Assembly (NCBI RefSeq): GCF_003937915.1
Contig: NZ_RHUM01000003.1
Span: 345,673-409,672 of the forward strand
DNA length: 64,000 bases
From: Erwinia sp. 198
GTDB taxonomy: Bacteria; Pseudomonadota; Gammaproteobacteria; Enterobacterales; Enterobacteriaceae
Direction of reading: 5' to 3'
Shown: piece after piece, positions 52,923 through 62,554 of the stretch
Numbering within the stretch: position 1 is the first letter of the stretch
Layout: each line of letters starts with the position of its first letter
The notes under the pieces: model-generated
Databases searched by the model: none
Seen by the model: the letters and a program-made list of their open reading frames with translations, nothing else
Told to the model about the DNA's origin: nothing
Made by a program: the position numbers and the translations under genes

Positions 52923-53291
52923 AAGATCCTCCGGTTAACGGCCGCTCGGGGCGGACTTAAGGTCATAATGCTTTTATTCTACGCCTGCCCTTTTTTTCTG
53001 TCCGGTGATCCAGCGAATAAGCGTCATCAGATAATGAAAATCAAAGATAAATTTGATCTGAAACAGGCTAGACTCAACGCCGCCTGTTGTGTCTCGCAGG
53101 TTTTTGTTAAGCAGATCGCTTTTTATTGATCAATTTAGAAATATTTATAAAACAATATTGCAACAACTACAGGGGCCAGACCTATACTGGGGCCACTGGT
53201 CTGATTAGTTAGCCGTCTTTCAGCCCCTCTGTAGCGTCCTGCCGTTGCCTGCGTAACGGTATTAATAAAATCAGATAAAGAGGTTGTGGTC
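52923..53291. promoter_or_regulatory. yfcZ-fadL divergent intergenic region
   Basis: These 369 bases hold the yfcZ and fadL promoters and the FadR-like sites at 53170-53186 (weak) and 53194-53210. The remainder is AT-rich with no likely coding frame. Confidence 0.6.
53194..53210 (+). promoter_or_regulatory. FadR operator of fadL
   Basis: CACTGGTCTGATTAGTT matches the FadR pattern AACTGGTCNGACCAGTT at 13 of 16 positions. A weaker copy (9 of 16) is centred 24 bases upstream. E. coli fadL also has two FadR sites. Confidence 0.7.
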
Positions 53292-54578
53292 ATGAACCAT
53301 AAAAACCTGTTTGCGAAGTCTGCTCTTGCAGCCGCAGTGGCCATTGTTTCTTCTCAGGCATTTGCAGCCGGCTTTCAACTTCATGAATTTTCCTCTGCCG
53401 GATTAGGTCGTGCCTATTCTGGCGAGGGCGCAATGGGCGATACCGCTGCGTCGGCCAGCCGTAATCCGGCGACCATGGCGTTGATGGATCGTCCAATGCT
53501 TTCGGTAGGCGCGATTTTTATCGATCCGGGCGTCAGTATTGACGGCACCAGCAGCCTGTCTGGCCAGAGTCTGAACGCAGATAATATCGCGCCCACGCAA
53601 TGGGTGCCCAATCTCCATTATGTGCAGCCGCTAAATGACCAGTGGTGGCTGGGCGCGTCCGCGACCGCTAATTACGGACTGGCGACGGAATTTAATAATG
53701 ATTACGCCGCCGGGCCGTATGCCGGTAAAACGGATCTGCAAACCGTTAACTTTAACTTAAGTACCGCTTATCGACTGAACCAGCATTTCAGCTTTGGTGT
53801 CGGTTTTGACGCCGTCTATGCCCGCGCGAAGATTGAACGTTACGCCGGCGAAGCGGGCCGCGCACTGGGCTTTCCGACCGATACGCAAATTGCGCATCTG
53901 AAGGGCGATGAGTGGGGCTACGGCTGGAACGCGGGCATTCTGTACGAAGTGGATGAGGATAACCGCTTCGGCTTTACTTACCGTTCCGAGGTTAAGGTCG
54001 ATTTCGACGGCGACTATAAAAGCAGCATTCCGGGCGCTATCAACCCGCTTAATCAGGCGCTTAATCTGGGCCTGCCGTACGGCACCAGCGGATCGACCAT
54101 TCCCGGCGCGCTGACGCTGAACCTGCCGGAAATGTGGGAAGTCTCAGGCTACCATAAAGTTGCTCCGCAGTGGGCCGTACACTACAGCCTGACCTATACC
54201 AGCTGGAGCCAGTTCCAGGAGTTGAAGGCCACCGGCAGCGGCGGTCAGACTTTGTTCTATAAGGATGAGAGCTACAAGGATGCTTACCGTATCGCGCTGG
54301 GCACGTCCTACTTTTATGATGACAACTGGACGTTTCGTGCCGGTATCGCCTTTGATGACAGCCCGGTGCCTGCCGATCAGCGTTCCATCTCTATCCCCGA
54401 TCAGGATCGCCTGTGGCTAAGCACCGGCGCGTCCTACGCCTTTAATCAGGATGCGTCCGTGGACGTGGGGCTTTCTTATATGCACGGCCAGCACGTAACG
54501 GTAGAAGAAGGCCCTTATACCTTCCGTTCTACCGGCAAAGCCTGGCTCTATGGCGCTAACTTTAACTATAAGTTCTGA
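53292..54578 (+). CDS. fadL: Long-chain fatty acid outer-membrane transporter FadL
   Basis: Outer-membrane 14-strand beta-barrel of 428 residues (E. coli 446) that takes long-chain fatty acids into the cell; also a typical phage receptor. A signal peptide covers about residues 1-25 ([18 protein letters not shown]), then the N-terminal hatch with the NPA motif in [13 protein letters not shown]. The barrel ends in [10 protein letters not shown], the aromatic C-terminus needed for assembly. It is 18 residues shorter than E. coli, mostly in an external loop near residues 180-200. The frame reaches a GTG at 53286, but GAGG is too close; the ATG at 53292 is chosen. A shared terminator follows. Confidence 0.95.
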   Translation: MNHKNLFAKSALAAAVAIVSSQAFAAGFQLHEFSSAGLGRAYSGEGAMGDTAASASRNPATMALMDRPMLSVGAIFIDPGVSIDGTSSLSGQSLNADNIAPTQWVPNLHYVQPLNDQWWLGASATANYGLATEFNNDYAAGPYAGKTDLQTVNFNLSTAYRLNQHFSFGVGFDAVYARAKIERYAGEAGRALGFPTDTQIAHLKGDEWGYGWNAGILYEVDEDNRFGFTYRSEVKVDFDGDYKSSIPGAINPLNQALNLGLPYGTSGSTIPGALTLNLPEMWEVSGYHKVAPQWAVHYSLTYTSWSQFQELKATGSGGQTLFYKDESYKDAYRIALGTSYFYDDNWTFRAGIAFDDSPVPADQRSISIPDQDRLWLSTGASYAFNQDASVDVGLSYMHGQHVTVEEGPYTFRSTGKAWLYGANFNYKF

Positions 54579-54591
54579 GGCTTAAGCCAAT

Positions 54592-54618
54592 AAAAAAGGC
54601 CCGATTTGGGCCTTTTTT
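54592..54618. terminator. Bidirectional terminator between fadL and mlaA
   Basis: GGCCC and GGGCC pair around GATTT, with A6 before and T6 after. It serves both fadL (+) and mlaA (-). Confidence 0.9.
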
Positions 54619-54637
54619 GCCGACAGCATACGGCAAA

Positions 54638-55399
54638 TCAGTCGGCGTCGATATCGTCCAAATCGCCCTGAATAGCGGCGGCGTTCGGGTTTTCCTGCGG
54701 GATCAGCTTGCCGTCGCTGGCAAGGAAATCGTGGCGCTGGAAATAGGCAGCGCGCACAAAGGCATATGGATCTTTGCTGTTGTGCAGAATAGCGTCGGAA
54801 TCCAGCAGCTGCGCGCGGGTTTCCACGCCTTCCAGCGCCCACTTACCGGCAGTCATCCACCAGGTCAGCCAGCTCAGCGGCGCATAAAGATCGTCGACCA
54901 TGCCGCCCACGTCTTCACGCGGCGTAAAGCTGCCGTAGCCCGGCAATTCAACATAGGTGCCATAACCCACGCCATAGTTGCCCAGCGTGCTACCGAAACG
55001 ACGCGGCTCTTCCTTCGCCAGCGTCGGGTTGGCCATGCCGGCCACGTCGATAAAGCCGCCCAAACCCAGAATGGTATTCAGGAAGAAGCGGTTAAAGTGG
55101 ATCATTGCTTTATAGGGCTTGCCCTCAATAAAGTAGTTCACCATTGTAGACGGCTCGCTCAGGTTGCCGAGAAAGTTGCTCAGGCCACTACGCGCGGGCA
55201 CCGGCACGTAATCGCGCCAGGCGACGGCGACGGGACGAACAACATAGGGATCCAGCACGTTGTAATTAAAGTCGAACATCGTGCGGTTGAACCCTTCCAG
55301 GGGATCGGAGCGCCCCTGGGGTTCATCCGCCGTCTGCGAACTGGCGCAGCCAATCAGCAGTACGCTGGTCAACGCCACGCCCATCACGCGGTAGTTCAT
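54638..55399 (-). CDS. mlaA: Phospholipid-binding lipoprotein MlaA (VacJ)
   Basis: Outer-membrane lipoprotein of 253 residues (E. coli 251) that removes phospholipids from the outer leaflet and passes them to MlaC. The lipobox LLIGC puts the lipidated cysteine at C18. The ring-forming domain contains DPLEGFNRTMFDFNYNVLD and the TPREDVGGMVDDLYAPLSWL block. It is on the minus strand, 27 bases downstream of ccmI, with which it may share read-through. The Mla partners (mlaFEDCB) are elsewhere. Confidence 0.95.
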   Translation of the reverse strand: MNYRVMGVALTSVLLIGCASSQTADEPQGRSDPLEGFNRTMFDFNYNVLDPYVVRPVAVAWRDYVPVPARSGLSNFLGNLSEPSTMVNYFIEGKPYKAMIHFNRFFLNTILGLGGFIDVAGMANPTLAKEEPRRFGSTLGNYGVGYGTYVELPGYGSFTPREDVGGMVDDLYAPLSWLTWWMTAGKWALEGVETRAQLLDSDAILHNSKDPYAFVRAAYFQRHDFLASDGKLIPQENPNAAAIQGDLDDIDAD

Positions 55400-55426
55400 C
55401 TCTCTCTCCCTGTTAAATAAAGCCGA

Positions 55427-56638
55427 CTACGGCTGCTGTTGGTTAATCTCAACGGCCAGCTGTTGATGACCATCGAAAGGCGTGACCGCGCTGGTGCCGA
55501 ACCAGTCACCGGCCTGCGGATTGGCGCTGCCGTCTCGCGAGATGCGCACGCGCACCTGAACCTGATGCTGCGCCGAGAGCAGACGCTCCGGCATCATGGC
55601 GTTGCTGTCATCCAGCGTCAGCGAGAGCGGGAAATGGCTCAGCGGCACTCTTTTCACCGCCACCGGCACTTTCGCCACGCCGTCGGAAACAGAAATATAG
55701 AGCACGCCGCCTTCGGGCAGCTGCTTTTCCGCGCCGGCGGCCAGCGTCACGGTCAGCGCCAGGCGGCTGGTTTGTCCGCCGGACTCTGTCTTAGCCTGTT
55801 CGATGCTGCGGCGGATCGCCGCCACCCGCTTATCGTCGGCCGGTAACAATTGTAACATCTTTTGCCAGATCGCTGTGGCCTGCGCGTAACGCTGCTGGCT
55901 AAAAGCATTAAATGCCAACAGGCTGAGCAGGCGAATATTGTCGCCGTCGCTTTTCACCATGTCGTTGAGCATAGCCGTCGCCTGGCGATTATCCTGTGGA
56001 TCCGGCGAACGCGTCAGGGCATCGACGTAGCTTAGCTTCACTTCCGGATCGGTGGGAGCAAGCTGCATGGCGCGGCGAAAAGCCTGGGTGGCCGTAGCGG
56101 CGTTGTTCAGCACCATGCCGATACGACCCAGCATCAGCCAGTCGCTCACGTTGCGCGGATCCTGTTGCAGCGAGGTGCGGATCCCCAGCCCAAGCCGGGC
56201 CAGCTGTTCCATCGTCAGCGGCTTGGCCTGCGGATCCATCAGCTGCGCCCGCAGTTCGGGCAGTTCGTTATTGACCTGCTGCCAGGCAAGCACCTGCGTA
56301 AAGCCGCCGGTTTTGAAATAGAGGCCCAGGCTGACGACCAGCAGCACCGCTACGCCGGGCAACAAAACCCAGCGGCTGAGCGCGCGCTCGTGGGTTGGCG
56401 CTTGCTGAGGAATATCCAACAGCAGCGTCTGCTGTAGCTCGCGGATCATCTCCGCGCGCTCTGCCACGACGCCCTGCGCTTCGTCCTGCTCAAGCTCCTG
56501 CAGGCGCTGATGGTAAAAAGTTTTGTTCAGCGTGTCACGGTCTGTCGCCAGCGCCGCGCGCTTGCGGCCTCCGGCGATCAGCAGCAGCGTACTGGCGGCC
56601 ACCAGTAAAGCCAGAACGGTGAGCCAGAATCCACTCAT
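55427..56638 (-). CDS. ccmI: Cytochrome c maturation protein CcmI
   Basis: Inner-membrane protein of 403 residues for apocytochrome c handling. Two N-terminal helices (about 5-24 and 94-112) border a charged loop with the coiled segment TLNKTFYHQRLQELEQDEAQ; a TPR region (about 150-275) and a C-terminal periplasmic domain follow. In E. coli this part is fused to the C-terminus of CcmH (350 residues); here it is a separate gene, overlapping the ccmH stop by four bases (ATGA). It probably holds apocytochrome c and passes it to CcmFH. Last of the ccm run before mlaA. Confidence 0.9.
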   Translation of the reverse strand: MSGFWLTVLALLVAASTLLLIAGGRKRAALATDRDTLNKTFYHQRLQELEQDEAQGVVAERAEMIRELQQTLLLDIPQQAPTHERALSRWVLLPGVAVLLVVSLGLYFKTGGFTQVLAWQQVNNELPELRAQLMDPQAKPLTMEQLARLGLGIRTSLQQDPRNVSDWLMLGRIGMVLNNAATATQAFRRAMQLAPTDPEVKLSYVDALTRSPDPQDNRQATAMLNDMVKSDGDNIRLLSLLAFNAFSQQRYAQATAIWQKMLQLLPADDKRVAAIRRSIEQAKTESGGQTSRLALTVTLAAGAEKQLPEGGVLYISVSDGVAKVPVAVKRVPLSHFPLSLTLDDSNAMMPERLLSAQHQVQVRVRISRDGSANPQAGDWFGTSAVTPFDGHQQLAVEINQQQP

Positions 56639-57087
56639 GGTTGCTTCCTGTTATTTAACAGCGCGTCAAGCCGCGCCTGCTGCTCCGCATCCAGTGCAGA
56701 ACCGGTGCGTTTTCTGCTGCGTAGTACCATCACCAGCATGCCCGCGACTACAAACAGCACGGGGCCTGCCCACAGGATCAGCGTGGAGGCCATCACCGGC
56801 GGCTCGTAAGTGACGAAATTACCGTAGCGCGCCACCATCCAGGCTTTAACCTGCTCTGGCGTCTGGCCGCTTTGCAGCAGCTGATAAACCTTCAGGCGCA
56901 TATCGGCGGCAATCATCGCATTTGAATCCGCAATGCTGTTGTTCTGACACTTGGGGCAGCGTAGCGATTCCGTCAGATGCCGATACTGCTGCTCCTGGGT
57001 GACCGATGAGAATCGGTAGGTATCTATGTTGTCCGCCAGTACGCTGAAAGAGAAGATCAGTGCGGCGAAAAGTAAAATGCGTTTCAT
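56635..57087 (-). CDS. ccmH: Cytochrome c maturation protein CcmH (short form)
   Basis: Thiol-oxidoreductase of 150 residues, with signal peptide (about 1-18), the redox motif C44-P-K-C47 in LRCPKCQNNSI, a three-helix periplasmic domain and one C-terminal helix (about 102-122). It reduces the apocytochrome c heme-binding cysteines with CcmG and works with CcmF. It is the short form, lacking the CcmI-like extension seen in E. coli. It overlaps ccmG and ccmI by four bases each. Confidence 0.92.
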   Translation of the reverse strand: MKRILLFAALIFSFSVLADNIDTYRFSSVTQEQQYRHLTESLRCPKCQNNSIADSNAMIAADMRLKVYQLLQSGQTPEQVKAWMVARYGNFVTYEPPVMASTLILWAGPVLFVVAGMLVMVLRSRKRTGSALDAEQQARLDALLNNRKQP

Positions 57088-57638
57088 TGGCCTGCTTCCT
57101 TGCTGTATTTATCCCACAATGGCTTTACTTCGCTGTTCCATACCCGGTCGTTCATATCCCCGGCGTGGCGATAGCGAATAATCCCTTTGCCATCGATTAA
57201 AAAGGTTTCAGGCGCGCCGTACACGCCCAAATCCAGCCCCAGCATACCGTCGCCATCGTAGAGACTCAACGCGTAAGGATTACCCAGCGAGTTGAGCCAG
57301 TTAACGGCCTTGCTGCGATCGTCCTTATAGTTCAGCCCCACCACGCGGATGCCCTGCACCGCCAGCGTATTAAGATACTGGTGTTCGGCGCGACAGGTTG
57401 GACACCAGGTCGCCCAGACGTTGAGCAGGATGGGTTTACCGTCATGCAGCACCGACTGGTCATAGATTTTGCCAGGCCTGTCCAGCGATTCCAGCCGGAA
57501 AACCGGTACGGGCTTGCCTACCAGCGCCGATTCCAGCTTTGACGGATCGTCGCCGTTGGCGTTACGGGTAAGTTGCCACATCAGCGCGGCGGCCAGCAGC
57601 AGAAACAGCGCCAGCGGAATATAAAGGGTCTTTTTCAT
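57084..57638 (-). CDS. ccmG: Thiol:disulfide interchange protein CcmG (DsbE)
   Basis: Membrane-anchored thioredoxin-fold protein of 184 residues (E. coli 185) that keeps apocytochrome c cysteines reduced, drawing electrons from DsbD. An N-terminal anchor (about 5-22) is followed by the active site C79-P-T-C82 in VWATWCPTCRAEH and the cis-proline region GVYGAPETFLIDGKG. It overlaps ccmF and ccmH by four bases each. Confidence 0.95.
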   Translation of the reverse strand: MKKTLYIPLALFLLLAAALMWQLTRNANGDDPSKLESALVGKPVPVFRLESLDRPGKIYDQSVLHDGKPILLNVWATWCPTCRAEHQYLNTLAVQGIRVVGLNYKDDRSKAVNWLNSLGNPYALSLYDGDGMLGLDLGVYGAPETFLIDGKGIIRYRHAGDMNDRVWNSEVKPLWDKYSKEAGQ

Positions 57639-59581
57639 GCCGGCACCTTTTTACGCGAGCGATAGCGCGGATCGAGCAGGCATAAAATGCCGCCGGCTGC
57701 CATAAACAGGCCGCCGAACCAGATCCAGCGCACGAATGGTTTGTAATAGATACGCACCGCCCAGGAATTATCCTCGAGCTCTTCGCCCAGCGCCGCGTAG
57801 AGATCGCGCGTAAAGCCGCCGTCGATTGCCGCTTCGGTCATCATAGTGTGTGCCACGCTGTAGTAACGCTTTTCGGCATGCAGCGTCGCTTCATGCTTAC
57901 CGTTGCGCGTTACGTCGATGATGCCCACGCCGCCGCTGTAGTTTGCGCCCTGTAGGTTACGCACATCGCGAAAGATAAAGTGATAGTTATGAATATCAAC
58001 CGTATCGCCTGCACGCATACGCACATCGCGCTCCACGCTATAGTTCTGGCTGAAAGCGATACCGATAACGGTCACGGCAACGCCAAGGTGCCCCAGCACC
58101 ATGCCCCAGTGGCTGCGTGAAAGGTGACGCAGCCCGGTGAAAAAGCGATGACGATGGGTAGCGCGTTCGTGCAGCTCCATCAGCGTCAGGAAGATAACCC
58201 ACAGCGACATCAGCAATCCCACTACCGTCATCGCTTCAATGCTGTCCTGCATCAGCCACGGCAGCAAAATGGATAGCGCCAGCGTGGCGACCAGCGCCAC
58301 CGCCAGCCGCTTCCACAGCTTTTGCGGCTCGTCGCGACGCCAGCGAACCAGCGGCCCGATGCCCAACAGCAGCGCCAGCGGCGCCATCAGCCAGGTGAAC
58401 AGCGTATTAAAGAAAGGTTCACCGACAGAGATGCTGCCCAGGCCCAGCTGCTTGTGCACCAAAGGCAGCAGCGTGCCGAGTAGCACCACCAGCATAGCGG
58501 CAATCAGCAGAATATTGTTGCCCAGCAGGAAGGATTCGCGCGACCAAAGCTCGTTCTGCACGCGGCCGCGCACTTTGCTGCCTTTGATGGCGTACAGCAG
58601 CAGCGAGCTGCCGATAACGATGACCAGGAAAGCCAGGATAAACATGCCGCGCGCCGGATCGGAGGCGAAAGAGTGTACCGAAATCAGCACGCCCGAACGC
58701 ACCAGGAAAGTCCCCAGCAGGCTGAGCGAAAACGCGGTGATAGCCAGCAGCACTGTCCAGGCCTTAAAAGTGCCGCGCTTTTCCGTTACCGCCAGCGAGT
58801 GGATCAACGCCGTGCCCGCCAGCCACGGCATAAAGGAGGCGTTTTCCACCGGATCCCAGAACCACCAGCCGCCCCAGCCAAGCTCGTAATAGGCCCATGC
58901 CGAGCCAAGCACGATGCCGACGGTCAGAAAAACCCAGGCCGCCGTGGTCCATGGACGCGACCAGCGCGCCCAGGCGGTATCCAGCCTGCCCGTCATCAGC
59001 GAGGCGATGGCAAAAGCAAAAGCCACGGAGAAACCGACATAGCCCATATAAAGCAGCGGCGGATGGAAGATCAGACCGATATCCTGCAGCATCGGGTTAA
59101 GATCGCTGCCGTCGATCGGGAAGTCAGGCAGCGTGCGGGTAAACGGGTTCGAGGTCAGCGTGATAAACAGCAAAAAGCCCAGATTGATCATGCCCATGAC
59201 GGCCAGCACGCGGGCCACGGAATCCAGCGGCATAGCGCGGCTGAATAACGCGACCGCCAGCGTCCAGGTGCTGAGCAGCAGCAGCCACAGCAGCAGTGAA
59301 CCTTCATGCGCCCCCCAGGTCGCCGCAATCCGATAGTAAACCGGCAGCTGCGTATTGGAGTTGGTGGCAACATAGGCAACGCTGAAATCATTCACCACAA
59401 AGGCGTGCACCAGCACGATAAAAGCGGCGAGCACACAGGCGAACAGCGCGTAGCTCAGCGGCCTGGCCAGCCCCATCAGCCGTCTGTCCTGGCGGGAAGC
59501 GCCCCACAGCGGATAGACGCTCAGCAGCAGCGCCAGCGCCACGCCCAGTGCAAGCAGGAAACTGCCGATTTCCGGTATCAT
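57635..59581 (-). CDS. ccmF: Heme lyase component CcmF
   Basis: Large inner-membrane protein of 648 residues (E. coli 647) with about 14 helices that attaches heme to apocytochrome c with CcmH. The WWD motif is at about 235-253 ([18 protein letters not shown]), and histidines for a heme b site lie in [10 protein letters not shown] and [10 protein letters not shown]. It overlaps ccmE and ccmG by four bases each (ATGA type). Confidence 0.96.
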   Translation of the reverse strand: MIPEIGSFLLALGVALALLLSVYPLWGASRQDRRLMGLARPLSYALFACVLAAFIVLVHAFVVNDFSVAYVATNSNTQLPVYYRIAATWGAHEGSLLLWLLLLSTWTLAVALFSRAMPLDSVARVLAVMGMINLGFLLFITLTSNPFTRTLPDFPIDGSDLNPMLQDIGLIFHPPLLYMGYVGFSVAFAFAIASLMTGRLDTAWARWSRPWTTAAWVFLTVGIVLGSAWAYYELGWGGWWFWDPVENASFMPWLAGTALIHSLAVTEKRGTFKAWTVLLAITAFSLSLLGTFLVRSGVLISVHSFASDPARGMFILAFLVIVIGSSLLLYAIKGSKVRGRVQNELWSRESFLLGNNILLIAAMLVVLLGTLLPLVHKQLGLGSISVGEPFFNTLFTWLMAPLALLLGIGPLVRWRRDEPQKLWKRLAVALVATLALSILLPWLMQDSIEAMTVVGLLMSLWVIFLTLMELHERATHRHRFFTGLRHLSRSHWGMVLGHLGVAVTVIGIAFSQNYSVERDVRMRAGDTVDIHNYHFIFRDVRNLQGANYSGGVGIIDVTRNGKHEATLHAEKRYYSVAHTMMTEAAIDGGFTRDLYAALGEELEDNSWAVRIYYKPFVRWIWFGGLFMAAGGILCLLDPRYRSRKKVPA

Positions 59582-60042
59582 GGCTGGTTCACCGCAATCT
59601 TATGGTTCTTTTTCATTGCATCCTCAATTTCCGGCGGCGTGTATTTTTCGTCATGCTTCGCCAGCACTTCTTTCGCTTCGATCAGGTTGCCCGGCTCCAG
59701 CACGCCCTGCGCGACCACGCCCTGCCCTTCCCGGAACAGATCCGGCAGGATACCGAGATAGCTCACGCTGACCACGCCGTTAGCATCGTAGAGTTTAAAG
59801 GAAACCTGTAACGTGTTGGCATCGCGTTTGACGCTGCCGGGCATCACCATGCCGCCGACGCGCAGACGCTGACCCGGCGTCGGCTTTTGCTGGCTTTCGC
59901 CTTTGCCGTTCAGGATTTCGCTGGGGGTATAGAACAGATCGATATTCGAACGTAACGCGTACATAACCAGCGCGGTCGCCAGCCCGAGTCCGGCCAGGAT
60001 GGCAATCGCAACGAGCAGGCGATTTTTACGACGGGTATTCAC
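59578..60042 (-). CDS. ccmE: Heme chaperone CcmE
   Basis: Periplasmic, membrane-anchored heme chaperone of 154 residues (E. coli 159) that binds heme covalently through H130, in [12 protein letters not shown], with the following tyrosine Y134 for heme iron. An N-terminal helix (about 10-28) is followed by the OB-fold domain with [15 protein letters not shown]. The position of the key histidine is the same as in E. coli. It overlaps ccmD and ccmF by four bases. Confidence 0.96.
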   Translation of the reverse strand: MNTRRKNRLLVAIAILAGLGLATALVMYALRSNIDLFYTPSEILNGKGESQQKPTPGQRLRVGGMVMPGSVKRDANTLQVSFKLYDANGVVSVSYLGILPDLFREGQGVVAQGVLEPGNLIEAKEVLAKHDEKYTPPEIEDAMKKNHKIAVNQP

Positions 60043-60254
60043 GATGAGGCTCCCTGCTTTTTCATTTTTGCCGCCTTGATGCGGCGTTCCCGCGACTCGC
60101 GCTGGCGAATGTCGGCCAACAGCCGCCGACGGCTAATGAGGGTGTGCAGCACCAGCACGCCCAGCGCAAACAGCGTGCAGGCGACGGCGAGCCAGACGTA
60201 AAAGGCGTAGCCGCCCATCGCCCAAAAGGCCTGCCAGGATGGGAAAGCGGTCAT
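60039..60254 (-). CDS. ccmD: Heme exporter small subunit CcmD
   Basis: Small protein of 71 residues (E. coli 69) with one membrane helix (about 13-34) and a basic tail, needed to release CcmE-heme from CcmABC. The family block [19 protein letters not shown] is clear. The frame reaches 60290, but the ATG at 60254 overlaps the ccmC stop by four bases and gives the family start MTAFPSW. Translation coupling to ccmC is likely. Confidence 0.93.
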   Translation of the reverse strand: MTAFPSWQAFWAMGGYAFYVWLAVACTLFALGVLVLHTLISRRRLLADIRQRESRERRIKAAKMKKQGASS

Positions 60255-60991
60255 TGGCGCGCTCCTTTTTCCGCTACTTCCCTTACCCAAGGACGATGGC
60301 GCTCGCTGAACAGCAGCAAATTACGCAGACGCATCAGCGTCAGCGAGATAAACAGCAGCCAGAAGCCCGCAATAGCCCAACGTAAAGGCGTGCGCATGGA
60401 AGGCGCTATCGCCTGCTGGAAGACGCCAGAAGAGCCCTGATGCAGCGTGTTCCACCACTGCACCGAGTAGTGGATTATCGGCAGGTTTACCACGCCCACC
60501 AGGATAAGGATCCCGGCCGCACGGCCCGCCATACGGCGATCGTCAAAGGCATTATAAAGCGCGATGACGCCCATATAGAGGAACAGCAGCACCAGTTCCG
60601 AAGTCAGCCGCGCATCCCAGATCCACCAGGTTCCCCACATCGGCTTCCCCCATGCGGAACCGGTGACCAGCGCGATAAAGGTGAACACCGCGCCGACGGG
60701 CGCCATCGCAGCGGCGGCAAGATCGGCCGTTTTCCACTGCCACACCAGGCCGGTGAACGCGGCGATCGCCATGGCGGCGTAGATACCCATTGACCACATC
60801 GCGGCGGGAACATGAATATAAATGATGCGATAGCTGTCGCCCTGCTGATAGTCGGACGGCGCGAAACCAAATCCCCATATCCAGCCGGTGGCTAACGTAA
60901 CCGTCGCGGCAACTGCAAACCAGGGCAGCAGCCGACCACATAACTGGTAAAGCCTGTCGGGCTTTCCTGACTGGTGTAACCATTTCCACAT
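60251..60991 (-). CDS. ccmC: Heme exporter protein CcmC
   Basis: Inner-membrane protein of 246 residues (E. coli 245) with six helices that loads heme onto CcmE. The WWD motif lies at about 118-135 (MWGTWWIWDARLTSELVL), between two conserved histidines, H60 in IYIHVPAAMWSMG and the later one in LPIIHYSVQWWNTLHQG. It overlaps ccmD by four bases and is preceded by ccmB at a 45-base gap. Confidence 0.96.
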   Translation of the reverse strand: MWKWLHQSGKPDRLYQLCGRLLPWFAVAATVTLATGWIWGFGFAPSDYQQGDSYRIIYIHVPAAMWSMGIYAAMAIAAFTGLVWQWKTADLAAAAMAPVGAVFTFIALVTGSAWGKPMWGTWWIWDARLTSELVLLFLYMGVIALYNAFDDRRMAGRAAGILILVGVVNLPIIHYSVQWWNTLHQGSSGVFQQAIAPSMRTPLRWAIAGFWLLFISLTLMRLRNLLLFSERHRPWVREVAEKGARQ

Positions 60992-61036
60992 TATTAATTG
61001 CTCATCTGAAAAGAAACGCGTTTCTGTCTGTTATTG

Positions 61037-61699
61037 TTAGTGTACGCTGACCCGCAGTGCCGCAGCAGTAGCGAAAGGCGCCAGCGTGGCGCTGGCGACC
61101 AGCATCGCGCCAAGGATTGCCAGCTGGCCGTTTATCGCCAGGCCCATTCCCGCAGCGTCGATGGCCGCCGAGGCGAAAATCAGTACCGGCACCGCCAGCG
61201 GCAGCACCAGCAGGCTCAGTAAAACGCCGCCGCGTCGCAGCCCGACCGTTAATCCTACGCCAATCGCGCCCAGGAAACTTAGCGTCGGGGTGCCCAACAG
61301 CAGAGAAAGCGCCATCGCACGCCAGGTTATGAAATCCAGCGACAGCAGCAGCGCTACCAGCGGCGAAAGCAGCAGCAGCGGCAGGCCGGTCACCAGCCAG
61401 TGCGCGAGCACTTTCCCTAATACCGTTATCGGCAGCGGCGTCGGCAACAGCAGCAGCTGTTCCAGCGAGCCATCAATAAAGTCGTCACGAAACAGCCTCT
61501 CCAGCGCCAGCAGCGAAGAGAGCAGCGCCGCAACCCAGACAATCCCCGGCGCGATACGCGCCAGCAGCTGCGGTTCGGGACCGATACCCAGCGGAAACAG
61601 CGTAATAACGATCAGAAAAAACCACAGTGGATTAACGACTTCCGCGCCGCTGCGAAAAGCGACGCGCAGCTCTCGCATAATAATGCGTCCGATCATCAT
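61037..61699 (-). CDS. ccmB: Heme exporter subunit CcmB
   Basis: Inner-membrane ABC permease subunit of 220 residues (E. coli 220) with six helices, paired with CcmA and CcmC to form the complex that releases holo-CcmE. Family blocks include [20 protein letters not shown] and [18 protein letters not shown]. It overlaps ccmA by four bases and precedes ccmC by 45 bases. Confidence 0.95.
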   Translation of the reverse strand: MMIGRIIMRELRVAFRSGAEVVNPLWFFLIVITLFPLGIGPEPQLLARIAPGIVWVAALLSSLLALERLFRDDFIDGSLEQLLLLPTPLPITVLGKVLAHWLVTGLPLLLLSPLVALLLSLDFITWRAMALSLLLGTPTLSFLGAIGVGLTVGLRRGGVLLSLLVLPLAVPVLIFASAAIDAAGMGLAINGQLAILGAMLVASATLAPFATAAALRVSVH

Positions 61700-62313
61700 C
61701 CTGCCTCCTTGACGGAAAGCCGAATTTTACGCACGCGCTGCGCCGATCCCGGCAGATCCTGATGGGTAGTCAGGATCACGGAACCGCCATTGTCGGCATG
61801 ACGGGCAAACAGCGCCATCAGCTTTGTCACGCCTGATTTATCTATAGCGGTCAGCGGCTCGTCAAGGATCCACAGCGGGGAACGGCTCAGCCAGAGTCTG
61901 GCCAGCGCAACGCGACGCTGCTGTCCCGCGGAAAGCTGCGCGACAGGCACCTCTTCATATCCCGCCAGGTCGACCTCTTCCAGCGCCTGCCACAGTTTTT
62001 CTTGCGGCTCCCGCGCATGAAAAAACTGCAGGTTTTCCCGCGCGGTCAGCACCGCTTTCACGCCGGGCTGATGTCCCAGATAGAGTAACGCGCGGTGCCA
62101 GGCTTCTCGCTGTTTGCGCACGGGCTGCTGCTGCCAAAGTACCTCGCCCTGCTCAGCCCGGCTTAAGCCCGCCAGAATACGCAGCAGCGAGGTTTTTCCC
62201 GCGCCGTTGGCGCCTTCTATTTGGACGATATCGCCTGCGGAAACGGTAAAACTGAGTTCGCTGAACAGCGTACGTTCATCACGAACGCAGGTCAGATTGT
62301 GGGCCTGGAGCAT
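61696..62313 (-). CDS. ccmA: Heme exporter ATPase CcmA
   Basis: ABC ATPase of 205 residues (E. coli 207) that drives release of CcmE-heme by CcmBCD. Walker A is [12 protein letters not shown], the signature LSAGQQRR, Walker B LWILDEPL, and the switch histidine lies in TTHQDLPG. It is the first gene of ccmABCDEFGHI and is divergent from yfdC across 241 bases, which should carry the operon promoter. In E. coli the ccm genes follow nap genes elsewhere; no nap genes are seen here. Confidence 0.95.
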   Translation of the reverse strand: MLQAHNLTCVRDERTLFSELSFTVSAGDIVQIEGANGAGKTSLLRILAGLSRAEQGEVLWQQQPVRKQREAWHRALLYLGHQPGVKAVLTARENLQFFHAREPQEKLWQALEEVDLAGYEEVPVAQLSAGQQRRVALARLWLSRSPLWILDEPLTAIDKSGVTKLMALFARHADNGGSVILTTHQDLPGSAQRVRKIRLSVKEAG

Positions 62314-62554
62314 CAGGTGGCATCGCGCTTGTTAATAATGCGTGAAATAGTACCACAGCTGATAATGGTATCGCAGCCTGCGAGGTATCACTGGATGCTT
62401 AAGTTGCCGCTATTATGCCCCGTGCAGGCCGCTTAACGGCGAAAAATTCCGCTTCTTTAAATCCTTGTTACGCTTATTCTGAAACACAGTTACATTTCGG
62501 CAACGCTAAAACCCGCTACGCTTAGGCAGAGTGTCGATTACGGGAGCAGGAAGA

